In this document: positions 53,895 through 62,245 of the stretch, piece after piece
How positions within the stretch are numbered: the first letter of the stretch is position 1
How the letters are laid out: each line of letters begins with the position of its first letter
NCBI RefSeq assembly: GCF_000520015.2
Contig: NZ_CP007044.2
Location: 4,402,001-4,466,000, forward strand
Length of the DNA stretch: 64,000 bases
Reading direction: 5' to 3'
Source of the DNA: Chania multitudinisentens RB-25
GTDB lineage: Bacteria; Pseudomonadota; Gammaproteobacteria; Enterobacterales; Enterobacteriaceae
Notes under the pieces: model-generated
The model's input: only the letters and a program-made list of their open reading frames with translations
The model's database searches: none
What the model was told of the DNA's origin: nothing
Translations under genes and position numbers: made by a program

Positions 53895-54251
53895 GGGTAT
53901 CGGTCTCCAGCAGGCTCTCCCCCTGCCAATCCAGTAATCTTAACGTTCCCTGTTGAACCAAGACCGGTTTCAGGACCGCTGCAGACAGTATATATGCTCC
54001 AACCCTGTATTGGTTTAAGCCGATATACGCTGGCCTGGTGGGAAATGATTCTTCTCATTAAACTGCAAGGCCACGATATACCCACATTCATGCAACGCAT
54101 ATTATTCGGGGCATAACGATGAACCTGATCAAAATTTTCACTCACTCTAGATGAGAGTGAGACGTTTATCCAGTGATTGTGTTTTATCCATGGATGAAAT
54201 ATCTGCATGCAGAGCGGCAACGAATCCCCTCTTTTTTCGTACAGTATTCAA
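53895..54251. other. folE upstream region
   Basis: About 357 bp without a gene between folE and a minus-strand MFS gene. It should hold the folE promoter. The only distinct feature I see is the palindrome at 54141-54161. Confidence 0.5.
54141..54161. promoter_or_regulatory. Perfect palindrome upstream of folE
   Basis: CTCACTCT-AGATG-AGAGTGAG, an 8-bp perfect inverted repeat about 250 bp upstream of folE and 90 bp beyond the MFS stop. On the minus strand it is followed by TGAAAATTTTG, so it could be a poor terminator or an operator. Confidence 0.45.
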
Positions 54252-55409
54252 TCAGGATAACGTCAATCTGTGTTCCATAGTACGTGCAGGCGTGTTGATC
54301 ACCAGTAAACCGGCAATCACCAACCCCACTACCGCCACATACAACGCCGGTTCCAGCCGTTGGGTCAGCGCGGTTGAAACCGCCGATAACATCGGGCCAA
54401 CCAGTTGACCAACCGCATAACCGGTAGTCAACAAACCGGCCATATAGCGCGCGTGATGAGGAGCCAATTCCCTGCCATGCTGAATGGCAAGCTGTACCAC
54501 GCTGAGAAAACCGCCGCCGGTAAACAGGGCGCCCAGCACCAACCCGCTGACGCCTGGCACCACTTCAGCGCATAACACCCCCAGCGCCTGCACCCACAAG
54601 GTGATGGCTAACCGGGTCTGCGTGGTGAATTTATGCCGGGTCAAAATACCGATGCCAATGCCTAACACTGCCGCACCACCAAAGATCGGCCAGACAAACT
54701 GAGCGAACAAGCTAGCGGGAAAACGTGCCGCAGCCATCTGTGAAAGAAACGTTGCGGGCAGGATATAACCAAAACCAGCCAGGCTATAGCTCCACACCAG
54801 CCGTTTCAAGGCCGGGGTCAGCACCAGCGGTTCCGCGGCCATCTCCGGGCGATGCAGTTCCCCTATCCTTGGCAGATTAACGCTGATAGCCCCGATCAAT
54901 ACCAAAGCCAGTACACCATAGACCAACCACGCCTGGGCCGCACTCAGCGCTAAACTGTGGATCAACACCGCTAGCATACCACTGATAAAAATGCCGGCTC
55001 CCGGCCCGGCAAACACGGCAGCGCTCAGTGCTGGGCGGCCATAGTGCGCCAAGCGTTCGTTAGTCCATGCCGCCACCAGCACCATCGACCAACCGCTGGC
55101 CCAGCCAATCATCAGGCGCACTGCACCGTGCCACCATACACCGTCAACCACCGCAGATAACAACGTGAGGATCACCACGCCCCACACGCCCAGCCATAAC
55201 CGGCGCTCCACCTGGCGGCTGGCTCGCATCGCATCAAAAGCCCCGCACAGATAGCCAAGATAGTTCAACGCCGCCACCAGCCCGGCACCGGTCAGGCTAA
55301 ACTGTTGTTCAGCAATCATCAGCGGCACCTGCGGCGTAAAGGCAAAACGCCCTATGCCCATCGCCACAACCAGCGCTATAAAGCCACTCAAGGCAATTCT
55401 CAATGCCAT
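54252..55409 (-). CDS. MFS transporter of the YbfB/YjiJ family
   Basis: 385 residues with 12 predicted spans. MGIGRFAFTPQVPLMIAEQ is the family N-terminal signature, and LNYLGYLCGAFDA follows. Substrate not known. Divergent from a LysR-type gene with a 105-bp spacer that contains a LysR-type palindrome, so it is probably a target of that regulator. Confidence 0.88.
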   Translation of the reverse strand: MALRIALSGFIALVVAMGIGRFAFTPQVPLMIAEQQFSLTGAGLVAALNYLGYLCGAFDAMRASRQVERRLWLGVWGVVILTLLSAVVDGVWWHGAVRLMIGWASGWSMVLVAAWTNERLAHYGRPALSAAVFAGPGAGIFISGMLAVLIHSLALSAAQAWLVYGVLALVLIGAISVNLPRIGELHRPEMAAEPLVLTPALKRLVWSYSLAGFGYILPATFLSQMAAARFPASLFAQFVWPIFGGAAVLGIGIGILTRHKFTTQTRLAITLWVQALGVLCAEVVPGVSGLVLGALFTGGGFLSVVQLAIQHGRELAPHHARYMAGLLTTGYAVGQLVGPMLSAVSTALTQRLEPALYVAVVGLVIAGLLVINTPARTMEHRLTLS

Positions 55410-55436
55410 CGATGTGTCTCATCTGTTAAAAGAAAG

Positions 55437-55453
55437 TTGCACCTATTATGCAA
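55437..55453. promoter_or_regulatory. LysR-type binding palindrome
   Basis: TTGCA-CCTATTA-TGCAA fits the T-N11-A pattern of LysR-type regulators and lies between the divergent MFS and LysR genes, 28 bp from the MFS start. Confidence 0.6.
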
Positions 55454-55514
55454 CAGCATTAGACTCACAAAAACTGAATAATAGTTATTAAGTTAATCAC
55501 GAAAAGAGAAAGTT

Positions 55515-56396
55515 ATGGACCTGACCCAACTGCGCATGTTTTGCAGCGTGGCCGAAAGCGGTTCCATCGCCCGGGCCGCCGAGCAATTGCATCGCGTGCC
55601 GTCAAACCTGACCACCCGTTTGCGCCAACTCGAACTGGAATTGGGTACCGATCTGTTCATCCGTGAAAAACAACGCCTGCGCCTTTCACCGATGGGCCAT
55701 AATTTTCTCTGCTACGCTCAGCGGATTCTGGCACTAAGCGAAGAAGCACTGAGCATCACTCACGCAGGGGAACCAGCGGGTAACTTTACATTGGGTTCGA
55801 TGGAAAGTACCGCGGCCACCCGTTTACCCAGTTTGCTGGCAGCTTATCATCAGCGTTTCCCCCAAGCTTCGCTCTCGCTGATCACTGGAACTTCCGGTGA
55901 GATCACTGACCGAGTGCGTGCCGGTACGCTGGCGGCGGCACTGGTAGATGGCCCATTGCAGTACGACGAACTGAACGGCTGCATCGCTTTCCCTGAGCAG
56001 ATGGTGATGATCTCCAGCCTGAATCATGCCCTGATTGAAAACGCACACGACGCCAAAGGGGAAACCCTGTTCGCTTTCCGCACCAGTTGCTCCTACCGTT
56101 TACGGCTGGAATCCTGGTTCAAGCACAGCGGTGTCTTACCCGGCCAGATTATGGAGATCCAGTCTTATCATGCCATGTTAGCCTGCGTGGCTAGCGGTGC
56201 CGGGCTGGCAATGATCCCATATTCGGTACTCAACCTGTTACCGGGGTTTGAACGAGTGAAAGTACACCTGCTACCGGCAGAAATAGCTGAAACCGCCACC
56301 TGGTTGCTGTGGCGGCGCGATGCGTTCGGGCCGAACGTTCGCGCATTGAAAGAACTGATTATTGAACAGGCTGCCACCGGAGCAGCACCTATTTAA
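55515..56396 (+). CDS. LysR-family transcriptional regulator
   Basis: 293 residues: N-terminal winged helix-turn-helix (MDLTQLRMFCSVAESGSIARA at the start, cut here to TQLRMFCSVAESGSIA) and a C-terminal substrate-binding domain. Followed after 17 bp by frmA with its own GAGGAGAGA site, so it is in one direction with the formaldehyde genes while the divergent MFS gene shares its promoter region. Likely controls one or both. Effector unknown. Confidence 0.92.
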   Translation: MDLTQLRMFCSVAESGSIARAAEQLHRVPSNLTTRLRQLELELGTDLFIREKQRLRLSPMGHNFLCYAQRILALSEEALSITHAGEPAGNFTLGSMESTAATRLPSLLAAYHQRFPQASLSLITGTSGEITDRVRAGTLAAALVDGPLQYDELNGCIAFPEQMVMISSLNHALIENAHDAKGETLFAFRTSCSYRLRLESWFKHSGVLPGQIMEIQSYHAMLACVASGAGLAMIPYSVLNLLPGFERVKVHLLPAEIAETATWLLWRRDAFGPNVRALKELIIEQAATGAAPI

Positions 56397-56413
56397 CACC
56401 GAGGAGAGACAGA

Positions 56414-57538
56414 ATGGAGATGATCAAAACCCGCGCTGCCGTGGCTTGGGGGCCAAACCAACCGCTAACGATCGAAGAAGTTGACCTGATGCCGCCACAG
56501 AAAGGCGAGGTGCTGGTGCGGATCGTCGCTACCGGGGTGTGCCATACCGATGCCTATACGCTGTCCGGTAAAGATCCAGAAGGGGTATTCCCGGCAATCC
56601 TCGGCCACGAAGGCGGTGGCATAGTGGAAGCCATCGGTGAAGGCGTCACCAGCGTGGCCGTTGGCGATCACGTGATCCCGCTGTATACCCCGGAATGCGG
56701 CAAGTGCAAATTCTGCCAATCTGGCAAGACCAACCTGTGTCAGGCTATTCGAGCTACCCAGGGCAAAGGCCTGATGCCGGATAGCACTACCCGTTTCTTC
56801 AAAGACGGCAAGCCGATTTTCCACTATATGGGCACTTCTACCTTCGCCGAACGCACCGTAGTCCCAGAAATCTCGCTGGCCAAAATCAGCCAAGAAGCCC
56901 CGTTGGAAGAAGTCTGCCTGCTGGGCTGCGGCGTCACCACCGGCATGGGTGCCGTGCTGAACACGGCTAAAGTGAAAGCAGGCGATACCGTAGCCATTTT
57001 CGGCCTGGGCGGTATTGGCCTTTCGGCCATCATCGGTGCTCAAATGGCCGGAGCTGGCCGCATTATCGGTATTGATATCAATACCAGCAAGTTTGAGCTG
57101 GCGCGTAAGCTGGGGGCTACCGATCTGATCAACCCGAAAGACTACAGCAAGCCGATACAGGAAGTGATCGTCGAACTGACCGACGGCGGCGTCGATTTCT
57201 CTTTCGAATGCATCGGCAACGTCAACGTGATGCGTTCAGCATTGGAGTGTTGCCATAAAGGCTGGGGAGAGTCGGTGATTATCGGCGTCGCCGGTGCCGG
57301 TGAAGAGATTGCCACCCGCCCGTTCCAGTTAGTGACCGGCCGTGTCTGGCGTGGTTCAGCCTTTGGTGGCGTGAAAGGCCGCAGCCAGTTGCCAGGCATC
57401 GTGCAGCGCTATCTGGACGGCGAATTTGCTTTGCATGACTTTATCACCCACACCATGGGGTTAGAGCAGATCAACGATGCCTTCGATTTGATGCACGAAG
57501 GTAAATCGATCCGTTCGGTGATCCATTTTGACAAATAA
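56414..57538 (+). CDS. frmA: S-(hydroxymethyl)glutathione dehydrogenase (class III ADH)
   Basis: 374 residues of the zinc MDR family. Catalytic zinc ligands in GVCHTDAYTLSG; structural zinc in CGKCKFCQSGKTNLC; NAD loop FGLGGIGLSAI. Oxidises the glutathione adduct of formaldehyde to S-formylglutathione; also reduces S-nitrosoglutathione. Nine bases before frmB. No frmR repressor is adjacent, unlike E. coli frmRAB. Confidence 0.96.
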   Translation: MEMIKTRAAVAWGPNQPLTIEEVDLMPPQKGEVLVRIVATGVCHTDAYTLSGKDPEGVFPAILGHEGGGIVEAIGEGVTSVAVGDHVIPLYTPECGKCKFCQSGKTNLCQAIRATQGKGLMPDSTTRFFKDGKPIFHYMGTSTFAERTVVPEISLAKISQEAPLEEVCLLGCGVTTGMGAVLNTAKVKAGDTVAIFGLGGIGLSAIIGAQMAGAGRIIGIDINTSKFELARKLGATDLINPKDYSKPIQEVIVELTDGGVDFSFECIGNVNVMRSALECCHKGWGESVIIGVAGAGEEIATRPFQLVTGRVWRGSAFGGVKGRSQLPGIVQRYLDGEFALHDFITHTMGLEQINDAFDLMHEGKSIRSVIHFDK

Positions 57539-57547
57539 GGCCAAGGG

Positions 57548-58390
57548 ATGAACACGTCATTAGAACTGCTTGAAGAGCACCGCATGTTCGGTGGCTGGCA
57601 ACAACGTTACCGCCACGCGGCGCAAAGTCTGGATTGCAACATGACTTTCAGCATCTATTTGCCACCACCACGCGACGACAATCCACCGCCGGTGCTGTAT
57701 TGGCTGTCTGGGCTGACCTGCAATGATGAAAACTTTACGCTGAAAGCGGGCGCTCAGCGCATCGCCGCCGAGCTGGGGCTGGTTTTGGTGATGCCCGACA
57801 CCAGCCCGCGCGGCAGCGAGGTGCCCAACGATGAAGGTTACGATCTGGGCCAAGGAGCCGGATTTTACCTCAATGCCACGCAGGCCCCTTGGGATAAGCA
57901 TTTCCGTATGTATGATTACATCAGTGATGAACTGCCCACGTTGATTAAGCAACATTTCAGCGTGAGCGAACGCCAGGCCATCTCCGGCCATTCAATGGGA
58001 GGGCATGGCGCACTGATGTTGGCATTGCGCAATCCACAGCGCTTCCGTTCCGCCTCGGCTTTTGCGCCTATTGTGAATCCTTGCCAAACTCCGTGGGGGC
58101 GTAAAGCCTTTACCGCTTATCTGGGGAACGACGAAAGCCACTGGTTGCAATACGACAGTTGTCACCTGCTGGCAAATAGCACAGAGAAAATGCCTATCCT
58201 GGTGGATCAGGGCGATAGCGATCAGTTCCTGGCCGATCAACTGCAACCGGCAAAGCTGGCTGAACTGGCCCACCAGCATGGTTGGCCGCTGACGTTACGC
58301 ACCCAGCCGGGTTATGACCACAGCTATTTCACCATCGCCACGTTTATTGAAGATCATCTACGCTTCCACGCTGAACACCTGTTCCACTGA
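57548..58390 (+). CDS. frmB: S-formylglutathione hydrolase
   Basis: 280 residues, alpha/beta hydrolase (esterase D) with the nucleophile in SGHSMGGHGALM, oxyanion-side YWLSGLTCNDENF and His in PGYDHSYFTIA. Releases formate and glutathione. Completes formaldehyde detoxification with frmA. By position next to folE it corresponds to yeiG of E. coli, so frmB/yeiG naming is interchangeable here. Confidence 0.95.
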   Translation: MNTSLELLEEHRMFGGWQQRYRHAAQSLDCNMTFSIYLPPPRDDNPPPVLYWLSGLTCNDENFTLKAGAQRIAAELGLVLVMPDTSPRGSEVPNDEGYDLGQGAGFYLNATQAPWDKHFRMYDYISDELPTLIKQHFSVSERQAISGHSMGGHGALMLALRNPQRFRSASAFAPIVNPCQTPWGRKAFTAYLGNDESHWLQYDSCHLLANSTEKMPILVDQGDSDQFLADQLQPAKLAELAHQHGWPLTLRTQPGYDHSYFTIATFIEDHLRFHAEHLFH

Positions 58391-58399
58391 TCGCCCCGA

Positions 58400-58432
58400 T
58401 TGTCTCTGGCCGCTCCCCGTTGCCAGAGACAA
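58400..58432 (+). terminator. 11-bp hairpin after frmB
   Basis: TTGTCTCTGGC / GCCAGAGACAA with an 11-nt loop, 9 bases after the frmB stop. A perfect stem with no T-tract following; likely 3' end of the frmAB message. Confidence 0.55.
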
Positions 58433-58435
58433 CCG

Positions 58436-58481
58436 TGATCCTCTTCGCTTTACCTGAGCGATCGTCTTTACAAGAGGATCA
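58436..58481. promoter_or_regulatory. Inverted repeat upstream of lacZ
   Basis: TGATCCTCTT and AAGAGGATCA (perfect 10-bp arms, 26-nt spacer) occupy the region just upstream of the likely lacZ promoter. Arms this far apart may be two half-operators of a regulator or a stem in the 5' region. No lac operator-like sequence is apparent. Confidence 0.4.
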
Positions 58482-58538
58482 TTGCGCTTCATGTTACCCC
58501 ACACAGTAAACGCATAACATTTCAGCCAAGGCATACTC

Positions 58539-61500
58539 ATGAATCCTCTTGACACTCTGGCCTCAATCCTTGCCCGGCGTGACTGGGAAAACCCAGCCAG
58601 CATCCACTGTAACCGTTTACCGGCACACCCACCTTTTGCCAGTTGGCGCGACGAGCAACACGCCAGGCAGGATCGCCCTTCAGAACAACGTACCTTGCTC
58701 AACGGTGCCTGGAAATTCAGCTATTTCACACAGCCAGAAGCCGTACCTGAACACTGGTTGCAACAGGATCTGAGCGATGCCGATACGCTGCAAGTGCCTT
58801 CTAACTGGCAGATGGCGGGGTACGATGCCCCAATCTATACCAATATCACCTACCCGATCCCCGTTACGCCGCCCTACGTGCCGCAAGAAAATCCCACCGG
58901 GTGTTACTCGCTCACCTTCGACGTTGCTGCCGCTTGGCTGCAACAGGGGCAGACACGGATTATCTTCGATGGCGTTAATTCGGCGTTTTACCTGTGGTGT
59001 AACGGTATCTGGATCGGCTATTCACAAGACAGCCGCCTGCCTGCCGAGTTTGATCTGAGCAATGCGTTGCAGCCCGGTGAAAACCGCCTGGCCGTGATGG
59101 TGCTGCGCTGGAGCGACGGCAGCTATCTGGAAGATCAGGACATGTGGCGCATGAGCGGGATTTTCCGTGATGTCAGCCTGCTGCATAAGCCAAACTGCCA
59201 TTTGAGTGATGTTCAGCTACGCACGCATCTTGCACCTGGTTTTTATCATGCCGAACTGGAAGCGCTGGTGCAGGTTCAATCCCCAACGGCAGGTTGTTCC
59301 GTGCGCGTTCAGCTCTGGCAGGGTGATCAACTCACGGCCAGCCATCAGCAGCCGCTGGGCAGTGAGATTATTGATGAACGTGGCCGTTATGACGATCGCA
59401 CCACTCTGCGCTTACCGGTGGAACAACCGGCGTTATGGAGTGCTGAACAACCTCATCTGTATCGCGCTGTGATTTCCTTGCTGGCCGCCGATGGCAATTT
59501 GCTTGAGGCGGAAGCCTACGACGTTGGTTTCCGCCAGATTGAAATCAGTGATGGCTTGTTAAAGGTAAACGGCAAACCCATCCTGATACGCGGCACCAAT
59601 CGCCATGAGCATCATCCGGAACATGGGCAGGTGATGGACGAAGCCACCATGTTGCAGGATATCCTGCTGATGAAGCAGCATAACTTCAACGCGGTACGCT
59701 GTTCTCACTACCCTAACCACCCGCTTTGGTATCGGTTGTGCGATCGTTACGGCCTGTATGTGGTGGATGAAGCCAATATCGAAACCCATGGTATGCAGCC
59801 GATGAACCGTATAACGGACGATCCGGCCTGGTTCCCCTCCCTGAGCGAACGCGTCACGCGGATGGTGCAGCGCGATCGCAACCATCCCTGCATTATCATT
59901 TGGTCATTAGGCAATGAATCTGGCCACGGTAGCGCGCACGACGCTCTGTACCGCTGGATCAAGAGCAACGATCCGACACGCCCGGTGCAATATGAAGGTG
60001 GCGGAGCCAATACGGCGGCTACCGACATTGTCTGCCCAATGTACGCCCGTGTGGATCAGGATCAACCTTTCCCGCAGGTGCCAAAATGGTCGATTAAAAA
60101 ATGGGTCGGTATGCCAAATGAACACCGCCCGCTGATCCTGTGTGAATATGCCCATGCGATGGGCAACAGCTTTGGTGGCTTTGATCGCTACTGGCAAGCC
60201 TTCCGTAAACACCCGCGCTTACAGGGCGGTTTTGTCTGGGATTGGGTGGATCAGGCGCTGACCAGAACCGGTGCTGACGGCGTGTGTTACTGGGCCTACG
60301 GCGGTGATTTTGGTGATACGCCTAACGATCGTCAGTTTTGCCTGAACGGCCTGGTTTTCCCGGATCGCACTCCTCACCCAGCACTGTATGAAGCGCAGCG
60401 CGCACAACAGTTTTTCCAGTTCCAGCACCAACCAGAAGCGCCGCTGACCATTGATATCACCAGCGAATACCTGTTCCGCGCCACCGATAACGAACAGTTA
60501 TTCTGGCGGCTGGAACTGGATGGGCGCTGTATTGCCAAAGGAGAACTGACGCTGAATATCCCACCACAGAGAACACAACAGCTGGTGCTGGCTGAAATGC
60601 CACAGGTGCAGGGTAACGGTGAACTGTGGCTGAATGTCGAGATCCGCCAACCGCAGGCCACCGCCTGGTCTGCGGCTAACCATCGCTGTGCCTGGGATCA
60701 GTGGCGTTTGCCTCACTCGCTAACCTTGCCCCACAGCAATGCTGGCACCCAGCCACTATTGGCAACTCACCAGGATACAGCCGAAATCAGCCACGGCCAG
60801 CAACGCTGGCAATTTTGTACTGCCAGTGGTTTTCTCACCCAATGGTGGCGTGATGGTAAACCGCAGTTATTGGCGCCGCTGCAAGATCAGTTTACTCGCG
60901 CACCGCTGGATAACGACATTGGCATCAGTGAAGCAACGCACATTGATCCTAATGCCTGGGTAGAACGCTGGAAGAAAGCAGGCATGTATGCGCTGGAAAG
61001 CCAGTTGCTGTCATTCAGTGCGGATGTGCTTAGCCACGGCGTACAGATTTCTACCGTACATCGCTACAGCAATCCGCAACAGCAGCCGTTGTTTGTCAGC
61101 CGTAAAAACTACCTGTTTGATCACGAAGGGAAAGTCCATATCAGCGTGGATGTGGACGTCGCCTGGGGGATACCGGCCCCCGCACGCATTGGGCTGGTCT
61201 GCCAGTTGGTGGAAACTGCCGCCCAGGTTGAATGGCTGGGCCTGGGGCCGCATGAGAACTACCCGGATCGCCAGTTAGCGGCGCAGCAGGGACGTTGGGC
61301 ACTGCCGCTGCCCGCGTTGCACACGCCGTACATTTTCCCCAGCGAAAATGGCCTGCGTTGCCACACTCGCCGGTTAACCTTTGGACATTGGCAATGGCAG
61401 GGGCAATTCCACTTTGGTCTAAGCCGCTATAGCCAACAACAGCTAATGAACACCACGCACCAACATTTATTGCAGGAAGAAACCGGCACCTGGCTCAACC

Positions 61501-61616
61501 TTGATGGTTTCCATATGGGGGTTGGCGGTGATGATTCCTGGAGCCCCAGCGTCAGCCATGATTTTCTGCTGACGGCAAATCACTACCATTACGCAGTCAC
61601 CTGGATGCAGCAATAA
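58539..61616 (+). CDS. lacZ: Beta-galactosidase, LacZ type
   Basis: 1025 residues (E. coli LacZ 1023), glycoside hydrolase family 2: sugar-binding, immunoglobulin-like, TIM barrel and C-terminal domains. Acid/base Glu in IIIWSLGNESGHG (about residue 462) and nucleophile Glu in LILCEYAHAMGNSFGGF (about 536); NRHEHHPEHGQ and IETHGM are conserved. Hydrolyses lactose and other beta-galactosides. There is no lacI, lacY or lacA next to it; the galactose importer and repressor genes lie 7-12 kb away. AAGG precedes the ATG. Confidence 0.96.
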   Translation: MNPLDTLASILARRDWENPASIHCNRLPAHPPFASWRDEQHARQDRPSEQRTLLNGAWKFSYFTQPEAVPEHWLQQDLSDADTLQVPSNWQMAGYDAPIYTNITYPIPVTPPYVPQENPTGCYSLTFDVAAAWLQQGQTRIIFDGVNSAFYLWCNGIWIGYSQDSRLPAEFDLSNALQPGENRLAVMVLRWSDGSYLEDQDMWRMSGIFRDVSLLHKPNCHLSDVQLRTHLAPGFYHAELEALVQVQSPTAGCSVRVQLWQGDQLTASHQQPLGSEIIDERGRYDDRTTLRLPVEQPALWSAEQPHLYRAVISLLAADGNLLEAEAYDVGFRQIEISDGLLKVNGKPILIRGTNRHEHHPEHGQVMDEATMLQDILLMKQHNFNAVRCSHYPNHPLWYRLCDRYGLYVVDEANIETHGMQPMNRITDDPAWFPSLSERVTRMVQRDRNHPCIIIWSLGNESGHGSAHDALYRWIKSNDPTRPVQYEGGGANTAATDIVCPMYARVDQDQPFPQVPKWSIKKWVGMPNEHRPLILCEYAHAMGNSFGGFDRYWQAFRKHPRLQGGFVWDWVDQALTRTGADGVCYWAYGGDFGDTPNDRQFCLNGLVFPDRTPHPALYEAQRAQQFFQFQHQPEAPLTIDITSEYLFRATDNEQLFWRLELDGRCIAKGELTLNIPPQRTQQLVLAEMPQVQGNGELWLNVEIRQPQATAWSAANHRCAWDQWRLPHSLTLPHSNAGTQPLLATHQDTAEISHGQQRWQFCTASGFLTQWWRDGKPQLLAPLQDQFTRAPLDNDIGISEATHIDPNAWVERWKKAGMYALESQLLSFSADVLSHGVQISTVHRYSNPQQQPLFVSRKNYLFDHEGKVHISVDVDVAWGIPAPARIGLVCQLVETAAQVEWLGLGPHENYPDRQLAAQQGRWALPLPALHTPYIFPSENGLRCHTRRLTFGHWQWQGQFHFGLSRYSQQQLMNTTHQHLLQEETGTWLNLDGFHMGVGGDDSWSPSVSHDFLLTANHYHYAVTWMQQ

Positions 61617-61690
61617 CCCCGAGGCCGCCTGTTCCAGGTGGCATCTCAAATTTGATAAGACATACCGCAGCTACTGAGTTTATGGGCAGA

Positions 61691-61727
61691 AATATTAAAG
61701 GCCGAGGAGTGGTTAGCACCCGGCCTT
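61691..61727 (-). terminator. Rho-independent terminator of the small toxin-like gene
   Basis: On the minus strand AAGGCCG / CGGCCTT (7 bp, 16-nt loop) followed by TAATATTT, 20 bases beyond the stop codon of the small peptide gene. It can also act on lacZ transcripts from the other side. Confidence 0.7.
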
Positions 61728-61746
61728 AGTTACGTTTCCATGTCCA

Positions 61747-61830
61747 TCAATCGATGAACTGTCGGATCAGCTCCAGCAGCGCAACAAGCGCTTTCAGAAC
61801 GATGAGAACTTTATCAATCAAAGTTTTCAC
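61747..61830 (-). CDS. Small hydrophobic peptide, ZorO/TisB-like type I toxin candidate
   Basis: A 27-residue frame from GTG 61830, or 31 residues from ATG 61842. The GTG is preferred because GGAG lies 6 nt before it, while the ATG has no ribosome site. The peptide has an N-terminal KTLIDKV, a hydrophobic core VLIVLKALVALLELI and a short charged tail RQFID, predicting one amphipathic membrane helix. The arrangement resembles ZorO (xTLxxK ... LVALLxLI) and, less closely, TisB. Such toxins insert in the inner membrane and dissipate the proton motive force. The leader is long and structured, with stems at 61835-61849 (over the ATG) and 61859-61894, and has a site complementary to an opposite RNA. 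Function is inferred from sequence pattern and layout only. Confidence 0.68.
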   Translation of the reverse strand: MKTLIDKVLIVLKALVALLELIRQFID

Positions 61831-61905
61831 CCGTTTCTCCATTAAATGGAGTGAGAACACCTCTGTTTGCCCTTACACTGCCTGTCACAGAGGTTGCCCT
61901 TCATT

Positions 61906-61925
61906 GTTAGATGTGGACTGCTTCA
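61906..61925 (-). repeat. Antitoxin pairing site in the toxin leader
   Basis: The plus strand here (GTTAGATGTGGACTGCTTCA) equals the first 20 bases of the predicted antisense RNA at 62086-62105 except for one C/T difference. The toxin leader, transcribed from the minus strand, could therefore pair with the RNA over 20 bases with a single G-U pair, about 76 nt upstream of the GTG. Similarity continues more weakly downstream (CCAGAGCAC against TCAGAGTCAC). Confidence 0.78.
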
Positions 61926-62050
61926 CCCCGGCCAGAGCACCGGAACCGGCACCACCCGTAATCCAGCCAGGGCTTGAATACGTTTACGCACATACCGGAG
62001 CTCAGCAGTAAACAGAGCTAACCGGCTGATGATACCGACTCCAGAGTGAT

Positions 62051-62079
62051 TTGAACACGGGGTAAATGCAGCGTATACT
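62051..62079 (+). promoter_or_regulatory. Sigma70 promoter of the antisense RNA
   Basis: TTGAAC, 17-bp spacer, TATACT: both hexamers are close to consensus with ideal spacing. The expected start, 7 bases after the -10, is G62086, exactly where the pairing repeat begins. A possible divergent -10 (TATCAT, 62029-62034) for the toxin message lies just to the left. Confidence 0.75.
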
Positions 62080-62085
62080 GTGCAA

Positions 62086-62170
62086 GTTAGATGTGGATTG
62101 CTTCATTACGATCAGAGTCACAATTCGTAGTGGAAAAGTAAAAAAACCGACCTCACCAGTCGGTTTTTTT
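62086..62170 (+). ncRNA. Candidate antitoxin sRNA, OrzO-like
   Basis: About 85 nt from the predicted start G62086 to the end of a strong terminator. No reading frame of note. Its 5' 20 nt match the toxin leader site at 61906-61925, so it can pair in trans with the toxin message. The layout (divergent RNAs, short 5' pairing region, strong constitutive-looking promoter, Rho-independent end) is that of zorO-orzO type I toxin-antitoxin pairs. Confidence 0.7.
62141..62170. terminator. Bidirectional Rho-independent terminator
   Basis: AAAAAACCGAC-CTCACCA-GTCGGTTTTTTT: 6-bp GC-containing stem extended by A-T pairs, with T-tracts on both strands. It ends the sRNA on the plus strand and can terminate the gsi operon on the minus strand. 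Confidence 0.88.
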
Positions 62171-62245
62171 ACGCCTGCCATGCATTGCTTTCCTTAAATA
62201 TTCCATTATATGCGAACGCTGCCAACGGCTCTTTGAGAACTACAG

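Noticed and set aside
54141..54161. MetJ box upstream of folE
   Set aside because: E. coli folE has MetJ control, but the palindrome does not contain repeated AGACGTCT-like units.
58482..58538. lac operator or CRP site directly upstream of lacZ
   Set aside because: No TGTGA-N6-TCACA and no lacO-like palindrome could be read there.
61754..62011. 85-codon plus-strand frame opposite the small toxin-like gene
   Set aside because: It is a shadow of the toxin gene and its leader, without ribosome site or recognisable domain.
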